From: Planctomycetota bacterium
GTDB lineage: Bacteria; Planctomycetota; Planctomycetia; Pirellulales; Lacipirellulaceae
Length of the DNA: 61,031 nt
Assembly (NCBI GenBank): GCA_024278955.1
Contig: JAJRSE010000008.1
Coordinates: forward strand, 1 to 61,031
Reading direction: 5' to 3'
A model generated the notes under the pieces. The model was given only the letters and a program-made list of their open reading frames with translations, was not told where the DNA came from and searched no databases. A program made the translations under genes and the position numbers. Position 1 is the stretch's first letter. Every line of letters begins with the position of its first letter. Shown in pieces: positions 44,051 through 53,231 of this stretch.

Positions 44051-45757
44051 TTAGCAGACCTTCAAACGACGACATCGCACGCAACCCATCACCAATAAAC
44101 CAGCGGCGAGGGCCAGCAACCAACTCGTTGGCTCAGGTACTGCCGCACCTGACAGACCCGAAAGAGGAGGAGCGGTACCGTAGGCACTCTCCCAATCGGC
44201 AAGATCGCTGGCGCTTAGAGGATTTGACGATTCACCCCGTTGCCACTTGAGGAAATCAAAGCCATCGACGTCGCCGTCGATGTCATAGTCGCCAGCAACC
44301 AGTGCCCGCGAGGCAACGATCACTCCTGAGAAAGTCATGTCCGTGATGGCACCTTCGTTATACACCATCTCATAGGGAAGAGTGATCGTCTCCACATTGC
44401 CGCTAATGACTCGAGTGAGATTGCCAGCTGCCGTGTTGAGTACGAAGTTGTCAACAAAGCTATCAGAAACCGGATCGTTCGGGGGGCTAGGATCAAAAAA
44501 GTCGAATTCGCCATTGGCGGTTCGGAGAGTCATCTCGCCCGCGACTGGATCGCCAAAATCGAGCGACCCATAGGGGATATTCATGACAAGATCACGCTGG
44601 GCAATTTCGACGATGCCAGCCCCTCCAGCGGTAAGATCTACCTCACCTCCAAGAACCGTAATGCCCGTAAATTCTGCACCGTTAACTGCTGGGAGAATCG
44701 CGCCAGCACTGGTATGCTCGACCGCGGTGATGGTGCTATTGTCGTCGAACGTCAAGGTGTTTCCCACGAGCCGGGCACGCAATACTCCCTGCAAAGCGGT
44801 GCTCAGGCTGCCTGCGAACTGCTCGACGACAGGGGCTCCCGAAACCGTTCCTCCCGTCCAATTCATCGTACTGGCCGACGAATCGAGGGTGTACTCCACG
44901 AGGTTATCATCATTGGAGAAAAGGAACTGGTGAGGCCGCAGGGCGGCGCTGCTGATGCGAACTTCGTCGACCTGGCCCTGCATGTAGAGTTCGGTATAGC
45001 TCCCGCTATCCGTAAACCCCTTGCCGATGGACCAAATGTCGGTACTGGATATCAGACCCGTTCCCGTGATGGTTTTCGTGTCTTTCTCCCAGGTGTAGCC
45101 GTTGCCATCGTTCCGGTCGACGTAAACTGAGGCGGTCCCGCCACTAGTCGCGTCGCCAGTGACCACGAACGCTACGTTGATCCAAGTGTTCTGGCCGATC
45201 GCGACTCCTGCTTCGGAACGAAGCTTTCTCCGGCGACCACCATCCCCATCAAGCACGGTCACCCGAACTCGGTCGTTACTACCATCGTAGTAGATGTTGA
45301 ACGGTCGGTTTAAGTCATTCTCCGGTGCTGGAGGCGCCAGCGGCTGGCCCTCTTTAGAGAGCACTCCACCAAACACACCAGCAGCACTGGTCAGACGAAA
45401 CGATGCCTCGACGGTATAGTCTTGGAATCCCGTATCATTCAAAGGGGTGTAAGAGCCCACGGATGAAAGTGTTTCCATATTGGCTGCCGTAAGATCAAGT
45501 GCTCCCACATTGGCGGCACTCGTTCGTGGTATTGTCGCGGCAGGCAGCTCGGTCGACGTAAAGCCGGGGCTGTTGTTTTCGGTGAGGTTGAAGCCATTGC
45601 CTGACGAGTCGAGGCCTAGATTTCCAACGTCCTCAAATCGCCAGTAGGCAACCGTTTGGGCCGAAGCGAGGCTCGCGGGAAGAAGCAAGAGGCCTAGGAA
45701 AAAGAGGAGGCCTAGAAAACGCGAGAAGGCGAAATCACCAAGTCGAATCGTCGTCAT
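44051..45757 (-). CDS. LamG-domain PEP-CTERM surface protein
   Basis: 568 aa. Signal peptide FLGLLFFLGLLLLPASLASA, then a LamG/concanavalin-like fold (about residues 33-275) with VAYWRFEDVGNLG, FTVEASFRL-type YTVEASFRLTSA and GQVDEVRIS. A beta-rich domain (about 280-480) follows, then a dockerin-like segment DIDGDVDGFDFLKWQRGE, ending VPEPTSWLLALAAGLLVMGC plus a basic tail (PEP-CTERM). LamG domains bind carbohydrate or adhesion partners. It belongs to the minus-strand surface operon. Confidence 0.88.
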   Translation of the reverse strand: MTTIRLGDFAFSRFLGLLFFLGLLLLPASLASAQTVAYWRFEDVGNLGLDSSGNGFNLTENNSPGFTSTELPAATIPRTSAANVGALDLTAANMETLSSVGSYTPLNDTGFQDYTVEASFRLTSAAGVFGGVLSKEGQPLAPPAPENDLNRPFNIYYDGSNDRVRVTVLDGDGGRRRKLRSEAGVAIGQNTWINVAFVVTGDATSGGTASVYVDRNDGNGYTWEKDTKTITGTGLISSTDIWSIGKGFTDSGSYTELYMQGQVDEVRISSAALRPHQFLFSNDDNLVEYTLDSSASTMNWTGGTVSGAPVVEQFAGSLSTALQGVLRARLVGNTLTFDDNSTITAVEHTSAGAILPAVNGAEFTGITVLGGEVDLTAGGAGIVEIAQRDLVMNIPYGSLDFGDPVAGEMTLRTANGEFDFFDPSPPNDPVSDSFVDNFVLNTAAGNLTRVISGNVETITLPYEMVYNEGAITDMTFSGVIVASRALVAGDYDIDGDVDGFDFLKWQRGESSNPLSASDLADWESAYGTAPPLSGLSGAAVPEPTSWLLALAAGLLVMGCVRCRRLKVC

Positions 45758-45825
45758 TAAATCATCTCCATCAGCGAAAAATGAAAAATAGTAAACTGGC
45801 CAAACAGCCGGAAGGCGTCAACGTT

Positions 45826-47472
45826 CTAACCGCAGAGGTGCTTTTGGCGTTTACGGGGCCTCACAAACGCCAAGAGACTCGAAAGCATAAGTGAAACAGT
45901 ACTCGGTTCGGGAACCGCTCCGATAACGCTGCCCACAAGGGGTACGGCCGAGCCAAAGTCGGATTCCCAAAGTGCCAAGCTGGCGGCAGTGCCCAGGTCG
46001 CGTTGCCACTTCAGAAAGTCGGATCCGTCGGCGTCGAGATCAACATCAAAATCGCCATTAGGCGTGTTGGCAACCTTGAGATAATCGATTGCACCCTGCC
46101 CTAAGGCAAAGTTGGTGTAGGTGAAAAACGGAGTGGTTATGCCATGCTGTCCGGTTAGATTGGCCTGAGTGTAGCTGCCCGTGATTGGCGATCCTCCAGA
46201 AGAATCGACGATCGAGTACTCGACCAGTGCGCCAGCGTTACCTCCCAATATGGTGATGGTAGTCGAGACGCTTACTGGCCCCTCGGCAACGGGGACAACA
46301 TTTTGACCTGGGTTAGTATTCTCATTAAACTGCACGAACTGGCCGGTTGCGTCCCTTGCCAGGAAGGCGTTTACGCCTATGTAGCCTGACGTGTCGCTAG
46401 TAGCTGCATCGCTTCCTACGTTAGCAAACCAGCCGACGCCCCGATCCGAGGTTTCTGGCCCTATGAGACCCGGGTGTACTGCAAAGTCCATGTCGACCGT
46501 GGTCACGCCGTTGAAGAAGTGAGGCGCGGAATCAACAAGCTTCCAAGGTGTCGCACCATCCCACTCGGCCATGCCACCTGCAATCGTAGTGACGTGGATG
46601 CTTGACCAATCGTTAGGGTTTTGTTGGACAGGGTCCAAATTATCTTCAAAATCCTCTTCCCAGACTCTGAAATCGGCAGGACCACCCACGGGAGGAGGAA
46701 CCAAGGCAGTGAGGTCGAGGATCAGCTCCGGGCGGTTGGAAAAAGTCGGAGTCTCGCTTGAATAAAAACTTTGTCGACCGCCGGCACTGGCGGATAAATC
46801 ATCAGCCCTCAAATAGAACCCGCCATTCGTTCCGCCACTCGCCCAATCATTAATGAACGAGAGGCTACCTCCCGTCAGGTCGATGTCCATTGTGGTATCG
46901 GTTGTGTTAACCATCGCTGCGCTACCGAGTACCGTCGCGCCGTTGGAACTGACAGCTCCGCTGCCTCCGCTCCAGATAACGTTTCCAGCACCACCGGGGG
47001 CACCACCGGCACCCGCAATACGCCTATGCCAAATCGAAGCTCCTTCCTCCAACGTTCCAACTGAAGTGCCTTCGACCCAGGCAGCATTGGCATTGTCAAG
47101 GAGACGAACCTGGACCGTACCTAAGGCATCGGCATTGAAGGCAACATCGCTTGTGGTTAGTCGGAGCGTTGCCGAGTTGACAATAAAACCATCGGGATAA
47201 GTCGTGTCAAGCGATGTAAGGTCGTACCTGAGCAAAGCATTAGAAAAGGCGCTGCTCGTAGTGCTAAAGGAACCGACGTCCCAGTTCTGACGACCTCCAA
47301 AGCTAAGCGATTCCGCTCCAGGCCAACTTGCCAGCATGGTGTCGTCAGTACCAGCATAGCCGCCGATCCCTTCCTGGAACGAGACTGGCACCGCCAGCGA
47401 TACTCGTGGGGCGGTCAAGAGAAGACTAGCTGCAATGGTCGCAACGAGCAAAAGTTGATTTTTATTATTCAT
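45826..47472 (-). CDS. DNRLRE/CBM96-like PEP-CTERM protein, long form
   Basis: 548 aa from ATG 47472, preceded by GGGGGGAA; the frame opens at 47511. Signal peptide QLLLVATIAASLLLTAPRVSLA, then a beta-sandwich of the DNRLRE/CBM96 type (about residues 30-250) with GYAGTDDTMLASW, LRYDLTSLD, WVEGTSVG and FYLRADDLSASAGGRQSFYSS. A second beta domain (about 260-490), a weak dockerin-like DVDLDADGSDFLKWQRDLG and VPEPSTVSLMLSSLLAFV follow. Its N-terminal domain is closely related at DNA level to the gene at 51902-52741. Confidence 0.87.
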   Translation of the reverse strand: MNNKNQLLLVATIAASLLLTAPRVSLAVPVSFQEGIGGYAGTDDTMLASWPGAESLSFGGRQNWDVGSFSTTSSAFSNALLRYDLTSLDTTYPDGFIVNSATLRLTTSDVAFNADALGTVQVRLLDNANAAWVEGTSVGTLEEGASIWHRRIAGAGGAPGGAGNVIWSGGSGAVSSNGATVLGSAAMVNTTDTTMDIDLTGGSLSFINDWASGGTNGGFYLRADDLSASAGGRQSFYSSETPTFSNRPELILDLTALVPPPVGGPADFRVWEEDFEDNLDPVQQNPNDWSSIHVTTIAGGMAEWDGATPWKLVDSAPHFFNGVTTVDMDFAVHPGLIGPETSDRGVGWFANVGSDAATSDTSGYIGVNAFLARDATGQFVQFNENTNPGQNVVPVAEGPVSVSTTITILGGNAGALVEYSIVDSSGGSPITGSYTQANLTGQHGITTPFFTYTNFALGQGAIDYLKVANTPNGDFDVDLDADGSDFLKWQRDLGTAASLALWESDFGSAVPLVGSVIGAVPEPSTVSLMLSSLLAFVRPRKRQKHLCG

Positions 47473-47562
47473 CCACAATTCCCCCCCTAGAAACAAATAT
47501 TTGACCTTCATCAGACGGACCTCCAGTTAAAAAAAGACTTGTTCGGAAAAGCAAGAAACACT

Positions 47563-50166
47563 TTAGCGGGCAAAGCTCTCTCCTCTCTCCAAGAAGCGAC
47601 GATTGCGAACCATGAGAACTGGGAGCAAAGCAGCAGTGAACATCCATGTGCTCGGTTCCGGAACGGCTGCCGCACCAGCTAGTGCTTCGCCGCTTAGTCC
47701 GAAGTTGGTTTCCCAGTCAGCTAAATCTGAGGAGCTCGCTACGCCACGTTGCCACGTGAGAAAATCGTTGCCATCGACGTCGCCATCTCCGTCGAAGTCG
47801 CCGGGCTGTTGCGTTGCAGTGAGTATCAATTGTGGTGGAGTAATGTTGTAAGCGCCACCGATATACTTGGCCGATAGGATGCTCGTGCCTTCCAAGTCGC
47901 TGATCAAGCTAAAGCCAAAATTCGACGATGGATTGGCAAGCCATGCTGCGACTGCCGCCGTGACATCAATGTCGCGGTACAGTTCAATACCGTCAGAGTC
48001 CCAAACCGAGGTGCCCCCAATTTGAGTGCTGTTGGCCAGCTCACTGAAAGTCCCGGTTGCGGGATCCCAGTCGGCGTCGAGCGAGAACAGGTCCGCGCCA
48101 CCGTTAATGCTGTCCGCGCCTTGGGTCTCGTAGACTTCTGTTTGATAGATGCGGAGTATGGCCGACTCTAGTTGGTTGGCAGTCGTGGCTACGCTCGAAA
48201 GGTCGAAATCCAAGAAGGTTCGGAAGAATTCAGCCATCCCTCCGGTTTCCGTCGGATTGCCTGTCAGGAGATCGCCTGTCGTAAGTTTCGAGTCGTCTTG
48301 TTTGACCGATACGGCAGAAACAAGCGGCACACTCTCCTGGTCAGCGAACAAAAACGTCTTGAAATTCGCACCCGCAGTCCATGCAGGTAGATACGACTGG
48401 AAGGCTCCCGCGTCGGGGCCTAGTCCGGCGTACGATTGCTCGAAACCTGGTATTGGGGTGCCTAAATGAATTGGCTGGCTGCCAGGCTTTAGACGAAAAT
48501 CACCAGCCGCCGAGTTAACGAATGGGTCGACGCCTGTTCCCAGGTTGTTGCTCACGGTGTTACCAACAAACTCGTTGCTATTGGAGACGTTGTTCTGCGT
48601 CGTGACATTGGTAAAGCCTCCAGGTCCTACACCGCGAGTTGCGTCGAGAACATTCCAAATCGTATTGTTAATAATCGTATTATCATCGCTCGGGGTGTTG
48701 GTAATGATCCCATAGGTAACATCGGTAACCACATTGCGCCAGACCGTGAATTCATTACTGTCGTTGTCGAGATAGATTCCCCCAACCGTGGCATTGCCGT
48801 TACCCCCTATCCTCGAGACCAGGCCATCGGTGACAACGTTGTTGCTGACCAAGGAGGGTCCGGAGTCATCGCCGACACCATGGGAAACGAATCCTCCCAT
48901 ATCCTTCGCCAGATAGCCAAAGCGAGAAATTTCATTGTTTGAAAAGGTGATCCGCCTGCTTTCTGCAGTGTTGTAAACACCGCTGCGCCCCGTGTTGTAA
49001 ATCGTGTTACCTGTGATCGTAGCATCGACGCTGAAAAAGCTGGTGATGCCGGAATTGATCTCTGAGCCTATCCAGTTGACATCGTGGATCAAATTATTCT
49101 CTATCGTGGCGTTGGGGGCTCCAGCAAGCACAATGCCGCTGACCCAGCCATAGGCGACCTCCGAATTACGTACGGTATTGCCATCACCTCCGAGGCGAAT
49201 TCCGTCAATTCCCCGGTCTTCAGGAGGGCCCTCGGCAGGGCCATAGGGAGAGGGATAGAGAACTTGGACGTTGTCGATTACATTGCCCGCGCCATTAACC
49301 ACGATGTTAGCGGCCTTGAACTGAAAACCCTGAACGTTGATGTAGGAGCTAGCAATGTCAAAACCCTGCTTACGGGTGCGGACTTCGACGTTTTGGCCGC
49401 TCGGATCGACATTGCCGGGTGCGTTGAAATAGAGGGTATCGCTAGAGGGGGTGTAGACCCACTGCCTGCCTGCAACCACTGCTTTGACACCGCCGGTAAT
49501 ATAGTAGGGGGTATCTCCCGCGGAAGCCTGGGGTATTGCCGAGTAGTTGAGGGTACTCCCTGCCTGGCTGTTGATGTTTGCGTTATACGCTCGGTACTGT
49601 AGTCCTGGAACAAAGGTTAGCTGATAATCGTCCCAATAATTGTTGCCCTGGGTGATATTGTTTGTGTCGGTGAGGCTCGTGAACCCTCCTGACGTGGCAT
49701 TATTGTAGGTCGCCACGAGCGGGTTTTTTTGTCCGGCGGCAGGGTAGCGGGCCTCGCTTACTAGCTCCCCATTAAAGAACATTTGAGAAGGCAATCCGCC
49801 CATCGAAGACTGGTAGATATTGCCTTGGTACGGCGTCCAACTACCGTTGAACTCGTCGAGTCCGGTAATCGTGACCCGCTCACCCTGGTAGGGCTTGAAG
49901 GTAATCGGGGCGACTGCGGTGCCGCTCTGAGTCGTCGTCACGGTTTCGCGGTAGGTTCCACCACGAACACGGACCGTATCGCCAGCCAGGGCGACATCGG
50001 CCGCTTTTTGGATCGTCAGAAATGGTTGAGCTAGCGTGCCGGGATTGGTATCCAAACCACTATTAGACACATAGTAGTCTAGCCCGCCGGGAAAATCGCT
50101 TGCGCGGACCGTTGTAGGACCTAAGAGAAATGTCAAAATTGCCACAGAAGCAATGGATCGAAACAT
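47563..50166 (-). CDS. Right-handed beta-helix PEP-CTERM protein
   Basis: 867 aa from ATG 50166 (GGAGAAG upstream; the frame opens at 50199). Signal peptide IASVAILTFLLGPTTVRA, then LDYYVSNSGLDTNPGTLAQP (polysaccharide-lyase-type N-terminus) and a long parallel beta-helix (about residues 60-590) with Asn-rich turns such as TIENNLIHDV, ITGNTIYNTG and TFSNNEISRF. A DNRLRE/CBM96-like domain (about 600-800) follows, then a dockerin-like DGDGDVDGNDFLTWQRGV and VPEPSTWMFTAALLPVLM with a basic tail. Likely binds or cleaves an acidic polysaccharide; the substrate is not predictable. Longest protein of the surface operon. Confidence 0.88.
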   Translation of the reverse strand: MFRSIASVAILTFLLGPTTVRASDFPGGLDYYVSNSGLDTNPGTLAQPFLTIQKAADVALAGDTVRVRGGTYRETVTTTQSGTAVAPITFKPYQGERVTITGLDEFNGSWTPYQGNIYQSSMGGLPSQMFFNGELVSEARYPAAGQKNPLVATYNNATSGGFTSLTDTNNITQGNNYWDDYQLTFVPGLQYRAYNANINSQAGSTLNYSAIPQASAGDTPYYITGGVKAVVAGRQWVYTPSSDTLYFNAPGNVDPSGQNVEVRTRKQGFDIASSYINVQGFQFKAANIVVNGAGNVIDNVQVLYPSPYGPAEGPPEDRGIDGIRLGGDGNTVRNSEVAYGWVSGIVLAGAPNATIENNLIHDVNWIGSEINSGITSFFSVDATITGNTIYNTGRSGVYNTAESRRITFSNNEISRFGYLAKDMGGFVSHGVGDDSGPSLVSNNVVTDGLVSRIGGNGNATVGGIYLDNDSNEFTVWRNVVTDVTYGIITNTPSDDNTIINNTIWNVLDATRGVGPGGFTNVTTQNNVSNSNEFVGNTVSNNLGTGVDPFVNSAAGDFRLKPGSQPIHLGTPIPGFEQSYAGLGPDAGAFQSYLPAWTAGANFKTFLFADQESVPLVSAVSVKQDDSKLTTGDLLTGNPTETGGMAEFFRTFLDFDLSSVATTANQLESAILRIYQTEVYETQGADSINGGADLFSLDADWDPATGTFSELANSTQIGGTSVWDSDGIELYRDIDVTAAVAAWLANPSSNFGFSLISDLEGTSILSAKYIGGAYNITPPQLILTATQQPGDFDGDGDVDGNDFLTWQRGVASSSDLADWETNFGLSGEALAGAAAVPEPSTWMFTAALLPVLMVRNRRFLERGESFAR

Positions 50167-50198
50167 AAGCTTAACTTCTCCAAAAAAAATACTAAGCA

Positions 50199-50657
50199 CT
50201 ACTCATCGAGATTGAAATCATGGGTGTTGCTACCCGAAACTACTTCGGCCTGAAGTTTCGACTTTTTGCGGTTCGAGTACTTTTCAGGGACGAGCCAGAC
50301 CGTTTTGCTGGCTGGCTGGGCCTGTCCCTTGCGAGCCTGCATAATTTCATCCATGAAACCGGTAGCGGTAGGGGCATCGCCGACGGATTTGCTCGCAGTG
50401 ATAGTCACTCGATGGTTTCCAAGCAGCGCGCCATCGCCCGGTTCAAATGTGGTTAACGAGTAGGTTCCGTCACTTTGAATCGCCCCCATGGCCGGTCGTC
50501 CGTTCGGCGGATAGAAGGCAATGCGTCCCTTGGTTACCGGCTTTCCCTGGTAGGTTACTTTACCGGTCACCGTAGCCGTTTCCTCATGACTGGAACCGCC
50601 ACAGCCTATTAGCAGACCAAGCATAAGAACATGTAAAACGTAGCGAACTTGTGACAC
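50199..50657 (-). CDS. Transthyretin-like lipoprotein
   Basis: 152 aa from GTG 50657, about 10 bases after AGGAAA; TTG 6 bases earlier and a longer frame to 50699 are alternatives. Lipoprotein signal VLHVLMLGLLIGCGGSS with a lipobox-like LIGC. The mature part is a beta-sandwich: TVTGKVTYQGKPVTKGRIAF, MGAIQSDGTYSLTTFEPGDG and GNHRVTITAS, as in the counterpart at 28673. It follows the DUF1559 gene by 105 bases and precedes the beta-helix gene by 32 bases. Confidence 0.82.
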   Translation of the reverse strand: MSQVRYVLHVLMLGLLIGCGGSSHEETATVTGKVTYQGKPVTKGRIAFYPPNGRPAMGAIQSDGTYSLTTFEPGDGALLGNHRVTITASKSVGDAPTATGFMDEIMQARKGQAQPASKTVWLVPEKYSNRKKSKLQAEVVSGSNTHDFNLDE

Positions 50658-50762
50658 GATCAATTTTCCTTTTCTGCAATCATTTAGTCGGTTAGGCAAA
50701 TGCTCATCAACGCCCTGTCACTTTGCCAAGCAAAAGGCAAAGGGAGTGCGGACTACCCAAAC

Positions 50763-51812
50763 CTAACGCTCCACCACTTCTTCTCCGGCGCGGGTCGAAA
50801 GCCATTGGTAGGCATTGATATCGATGGCGTCTTGGATGAACTCGACGTGCCCGTCGCAGAAGACAAACTGGGCCCCGCCGGCATGGTCGCTTCCGAATGG
50901 CACCTCGTTGTTATCCAGGCCCTCAAGGGGAACTTGAAGCTGGCTGTTGACCGGGTTGACGGTACTCAGCAGCACTCGGCCAGTCGCCTGTCTTCCAGGA
51001 TCAGATTGGCTGATGGCAACTCCATACCACCAGGGCACCGGCCCGCCGGAGTCGTCTCCACCACTGAGGATATTATTTGGTCCCAGGCCATAGGGGTGGC
51101 CATGAACACTTTCGCCCACAGCCAATGTATTACTGGTGCCATCGGTGATTTCGCCGATACGAGTAAAACTGTTGGGGTACATAACCCCATCTGAGAAGAC
51201 AAGTCCGCGAAACGCTCGCGGAAATTCGGTAAAAGCACCTCCGGTCACGCCAAAATAATCTTTTCGCTCAAGGTATTCGTTCCAGCGGCCGCTGCTTGGG
51301 CAGATATAGACAGAAACCGGGCTTGATATTAAGGGGTTTGCAGCGCCAGCATTATCAACAGCCCAGTCAATCCATCCTCCGTCCGAGGAGTAGAAGGGGC
51401 GAAATGTTTCTTCGAGTGCATCCTGTTCAAAGTAGGGCATCATAAGAACATGCATGGCTATGCCGCGGCAGTCACCTGTGCGCTGGCATACCTCAGGGAT
51501 TTCGACGAGCGCACCTGGGGGGAAACTCCCCAAGGCACTGTCGTAGTTTTGCATCGCCAAACCGATTTGCTTCAGGTTGTTGGTGCATTGCGAACGTCGT
51601 GCCGCTTCGCGTGCCGCCTGGACCGCAGGCAGTAGCAACGCAACCAGTACGCCTATGATGGCGATGACCACCAAGAGTTCCACTAGGGTAAAACCGCGTA
51701 GGGACCGAGAGAAGCTGTTACGCTTCTCGGTAGCGTTTATTTTCCTTCGGCCCAGTGCATGGAGTTTCTCGTTATGATTCTTGCGATTGATCATTATCCT
51801 GGCTTTCGGCAT
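50763..51812 (-). CDS. DUF1559 pseudopilin-like protein
   Basis: 349 aa if started at ATG 51812 (GGAAAATTG before it); ATG 51794 and 51839 are alternatives and the choice is uncertain. After a 40-residue basic leader come [39 protein letters not shown] and a DUF1559 domain (MPYFEQDALEETF; SDGVMYPNSFTRIGEITDGTSN) with a final GAQFVFCDGHVEFIQDAID. The long basic leader before the prepilin cleavage site is unusual compared with the two other copies in this window. Confidence 0.9.
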   Translation of the reverse strand: MPKARIMINRKNHNEKLHALGRRKINATEKRNSFSRSLRGFTLVELLVVIAIIGVLVALLLPAVQAAREAARRSQCTNNLKQIGLAMQNYDSALGSFPPGALVEIPEVCQRTGDCRGIAMHVLMMPYFEQDALEETFRPFYSSDGGWIDWAVDNAGAANPLISSPVSVYICPSSGRWNEYLERKDYFGVTGGAFTEFPRAFRGLVFSDGVMYPNSFTRIGEITDGTSNTLAVGESVHGHPYGLGPNNILSGGDDSGGPVPWWYGVAISQSDPGRQATGRVLLSTVNPVNSQLQVPLEGLDNNEVPFGSDHAGGAQFVFCDGHVEFIQDAIDINAYQWLSTRAGEEVVER

Positions 51813-51901
51813 CAATTTTCCATTGATTGCAAATCTCAAGGAAAGCCATGGGGGTGCAAACAGCTCACCCCCATGGTTTCCAAAAAAATCTCTACCCTCT
51901 T

Positions 51902-52741
51902 TTACTTACGGCAACGAAGGCCTGCGAACATCCCCAATGCACCCAAGAGTAAAACAAAGGAGCTCGGCTCGGGAATGGCCGTGACATCAAGGATCAACTC
52001 TGGTCGACCACCAACGGTCGGATCTTCGCTTGAAAAAAAGCTTTGTCGACCGCCGGCACTGGCGGATAGATCCTCAGCCCTTAGGTAAAACCCGCCGTTC
52101 GTCCCGCCACTCGCCCAGGTATCGATGAACGAGAGACTAGCTCCCAGATCAATGTCGATAGCGGTATTGAGGGTGGTAACCATCGCAGCACTACCGAGCA
52201 CAGTCCCACCGTCGGAGCCAGCGGCACCGCTGCCTCCAGTCCAGGTCTCGCTTCCAGGACCATTATTGGTGGTATCGGTACCCGTAAGGCGTCTATGCCA
52301 AACTGAGACGCTAGCCTCCGCGCCTCCAACTGAGGTGCCTTCGACCCAACCAGCATTGGCATTGTCAAGAAGAATCGCCTGAACGTTGCCAGAGGCCGAC
52401 GAATTAAAGGCGACGTTGCTCGTGGTTAGCCGAAGCGTCGCCGAGTTGACGGTGTAACCTCCAGGAAACATGGTGGCAAGCGATGTGAGATCGAACCGAA
52501 CCAAACCATTCGATCTAGCAGTCGAGCTAGTGCTAAAGGAGCCAACATCGAAGTTTGGACGACCTCCAAAGCTGAGACTCGGTGCCCCAGCCCAGCTAGC
52601 CAGCATGGTATCGTCCGTGCCGGCATAGCCGCTGACCCCTTGCTGAAAAGAAACCAATGCTGCCGAAGCAACTCGTGGGGCAATCAAAAGAACACTAGCT
52701 GCAATGGTCGCAGCGACCAAGAACTGTCTTTTACTACTCAT
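51902..52741 (-). CDS. DNRLRE/CBM96-like PEP-CTERM protein, short form
   Basis: 279 aa; AGGGAGGG precedes the ATG. Signal peptide QFLVAATIAASVLLIAPRVASA, a single DNRLRE/CBM96-like domain (GYAGTDDTMLASW, WVEGTSVGG, FYLRAEDLSASAGGRQSFFSS) and a direct PEP-CTERM tail IPEPSSFVLLLGALGMFAGL plus RCRK, without dockerin. It is the first gene of the seven-gene minus-strand surface operon and is divergent from the GntR regulator gene. Confidence 0.88.
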   Translation of the reverse strand: MSSKRQFLVAATIAASVLLIAPRVASAALVSFQQGVSGYAGTDDTMLASWAGAPSLSFGGRPNFDVGSFSTSSTARSNGLVRFDLTSLATMFPGGYTVNSATLRLTTSNVAFNSSASGNVQAILLDNANAGWVEGTSVGGAEASVSVWHRRLTGTDTTNNGPGSETWTGGSGAAGSDGGTVLGSAAMVTTLNTAIDIDLGASLSFIDTWASGGTNGGFYLRAEDLSASAGGRQSFFSSEDPTVGGRPELILDVTAIPEPSSFVLLLGALGMFAGLRCRK

Positions 52742-52953
52742 TAAAAAAACCCTCCCTTTTAATTGGGATGAAATAATATTGCTCGACTTTTAACCACAAC
52801 CTCATAGGGCCGAGGGAGTAAGCCTCACAAAGAAACGAACGTTACAAAAACGAAGAGAGTGATAGAACTTGCTTAGCCCACCACAAATAGGCCCTCCTTA
52901 CTGGTTGAAGTGGAGTTTTTGCACACACAAAGAATATCCCTACCAGGGAAATG

Positions 52954-52964
52954 TTGTAGTACAC
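52954..52964. promoter_or_regulatory. Candidate GntR/FCD operator 1 (TTGTAGTACAC)
   Basis: Core TGT-AGT-ACA is symmetric. GntR/FadR-type regulators commonly bind tNGTnnnACNa. It lies 213 bases before the surface operon start (52741) and 268 before gntR. Confidence 0.4.
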
Positions 52965-52982
52965 CCCTGAAGGACATTCCGT

Positions 52983-52995
52983 GTTGTACGACAAC
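52983..52995. promoter_or_regulatory. Candidate GntR/FCD operator 2 (GTTGTACGACAAC)
   Basis: Perfect 5+3+5 symmetric site GTTGT-ACG-ACAAC, the best match to the FCD-type consensus in this region, 19 bases from operator 1. Confidence 0.5.
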
Positions 52996-53191
52996 TTTAC
53001 TCTCAAAGTACTTCGTTCCCTTCCCTGGAACTAGAGGACTATCTCCGGCAAGTGCTGCCACGATCATAAGTGGAAAAATCGTAAGTGTCAATGTTTTGTG
53101 TGAAATATGCTTAATTTTCTTGAATCACTCTATTGTGGCGTACAGTCGATCGACCATGCTTCCCGAATTGAAGGCCCTCATCGCCGTCATC

Positions 53192-53202
53192 TTGTAATAC
53201 AG
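53192..53202. promoter_or_regulatory. Candidate GntR/FCD operator 3 (TTGTAATACAG)
   Basis: TTGT-AAT-ACAG, 30 bases before the gntR ATG, a location suited to autoregulation. Confidence 0.45.
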
Positions 53203-53231
53203 GTAGCATTGCGTGACAAAGGCAAAGGTGT

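Larger units (their letters stand above)
52742..53231. other. Divergent promoter region between surface operon and GntR operon
   Basis: 490 bases without a gene (small ORFs at 52873-53197 overlap and have no support). It contains three TTGT-N3-ACA sites listed separately. The sequence is AT-rich, as expected for promoters. Confidence 0.5.
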
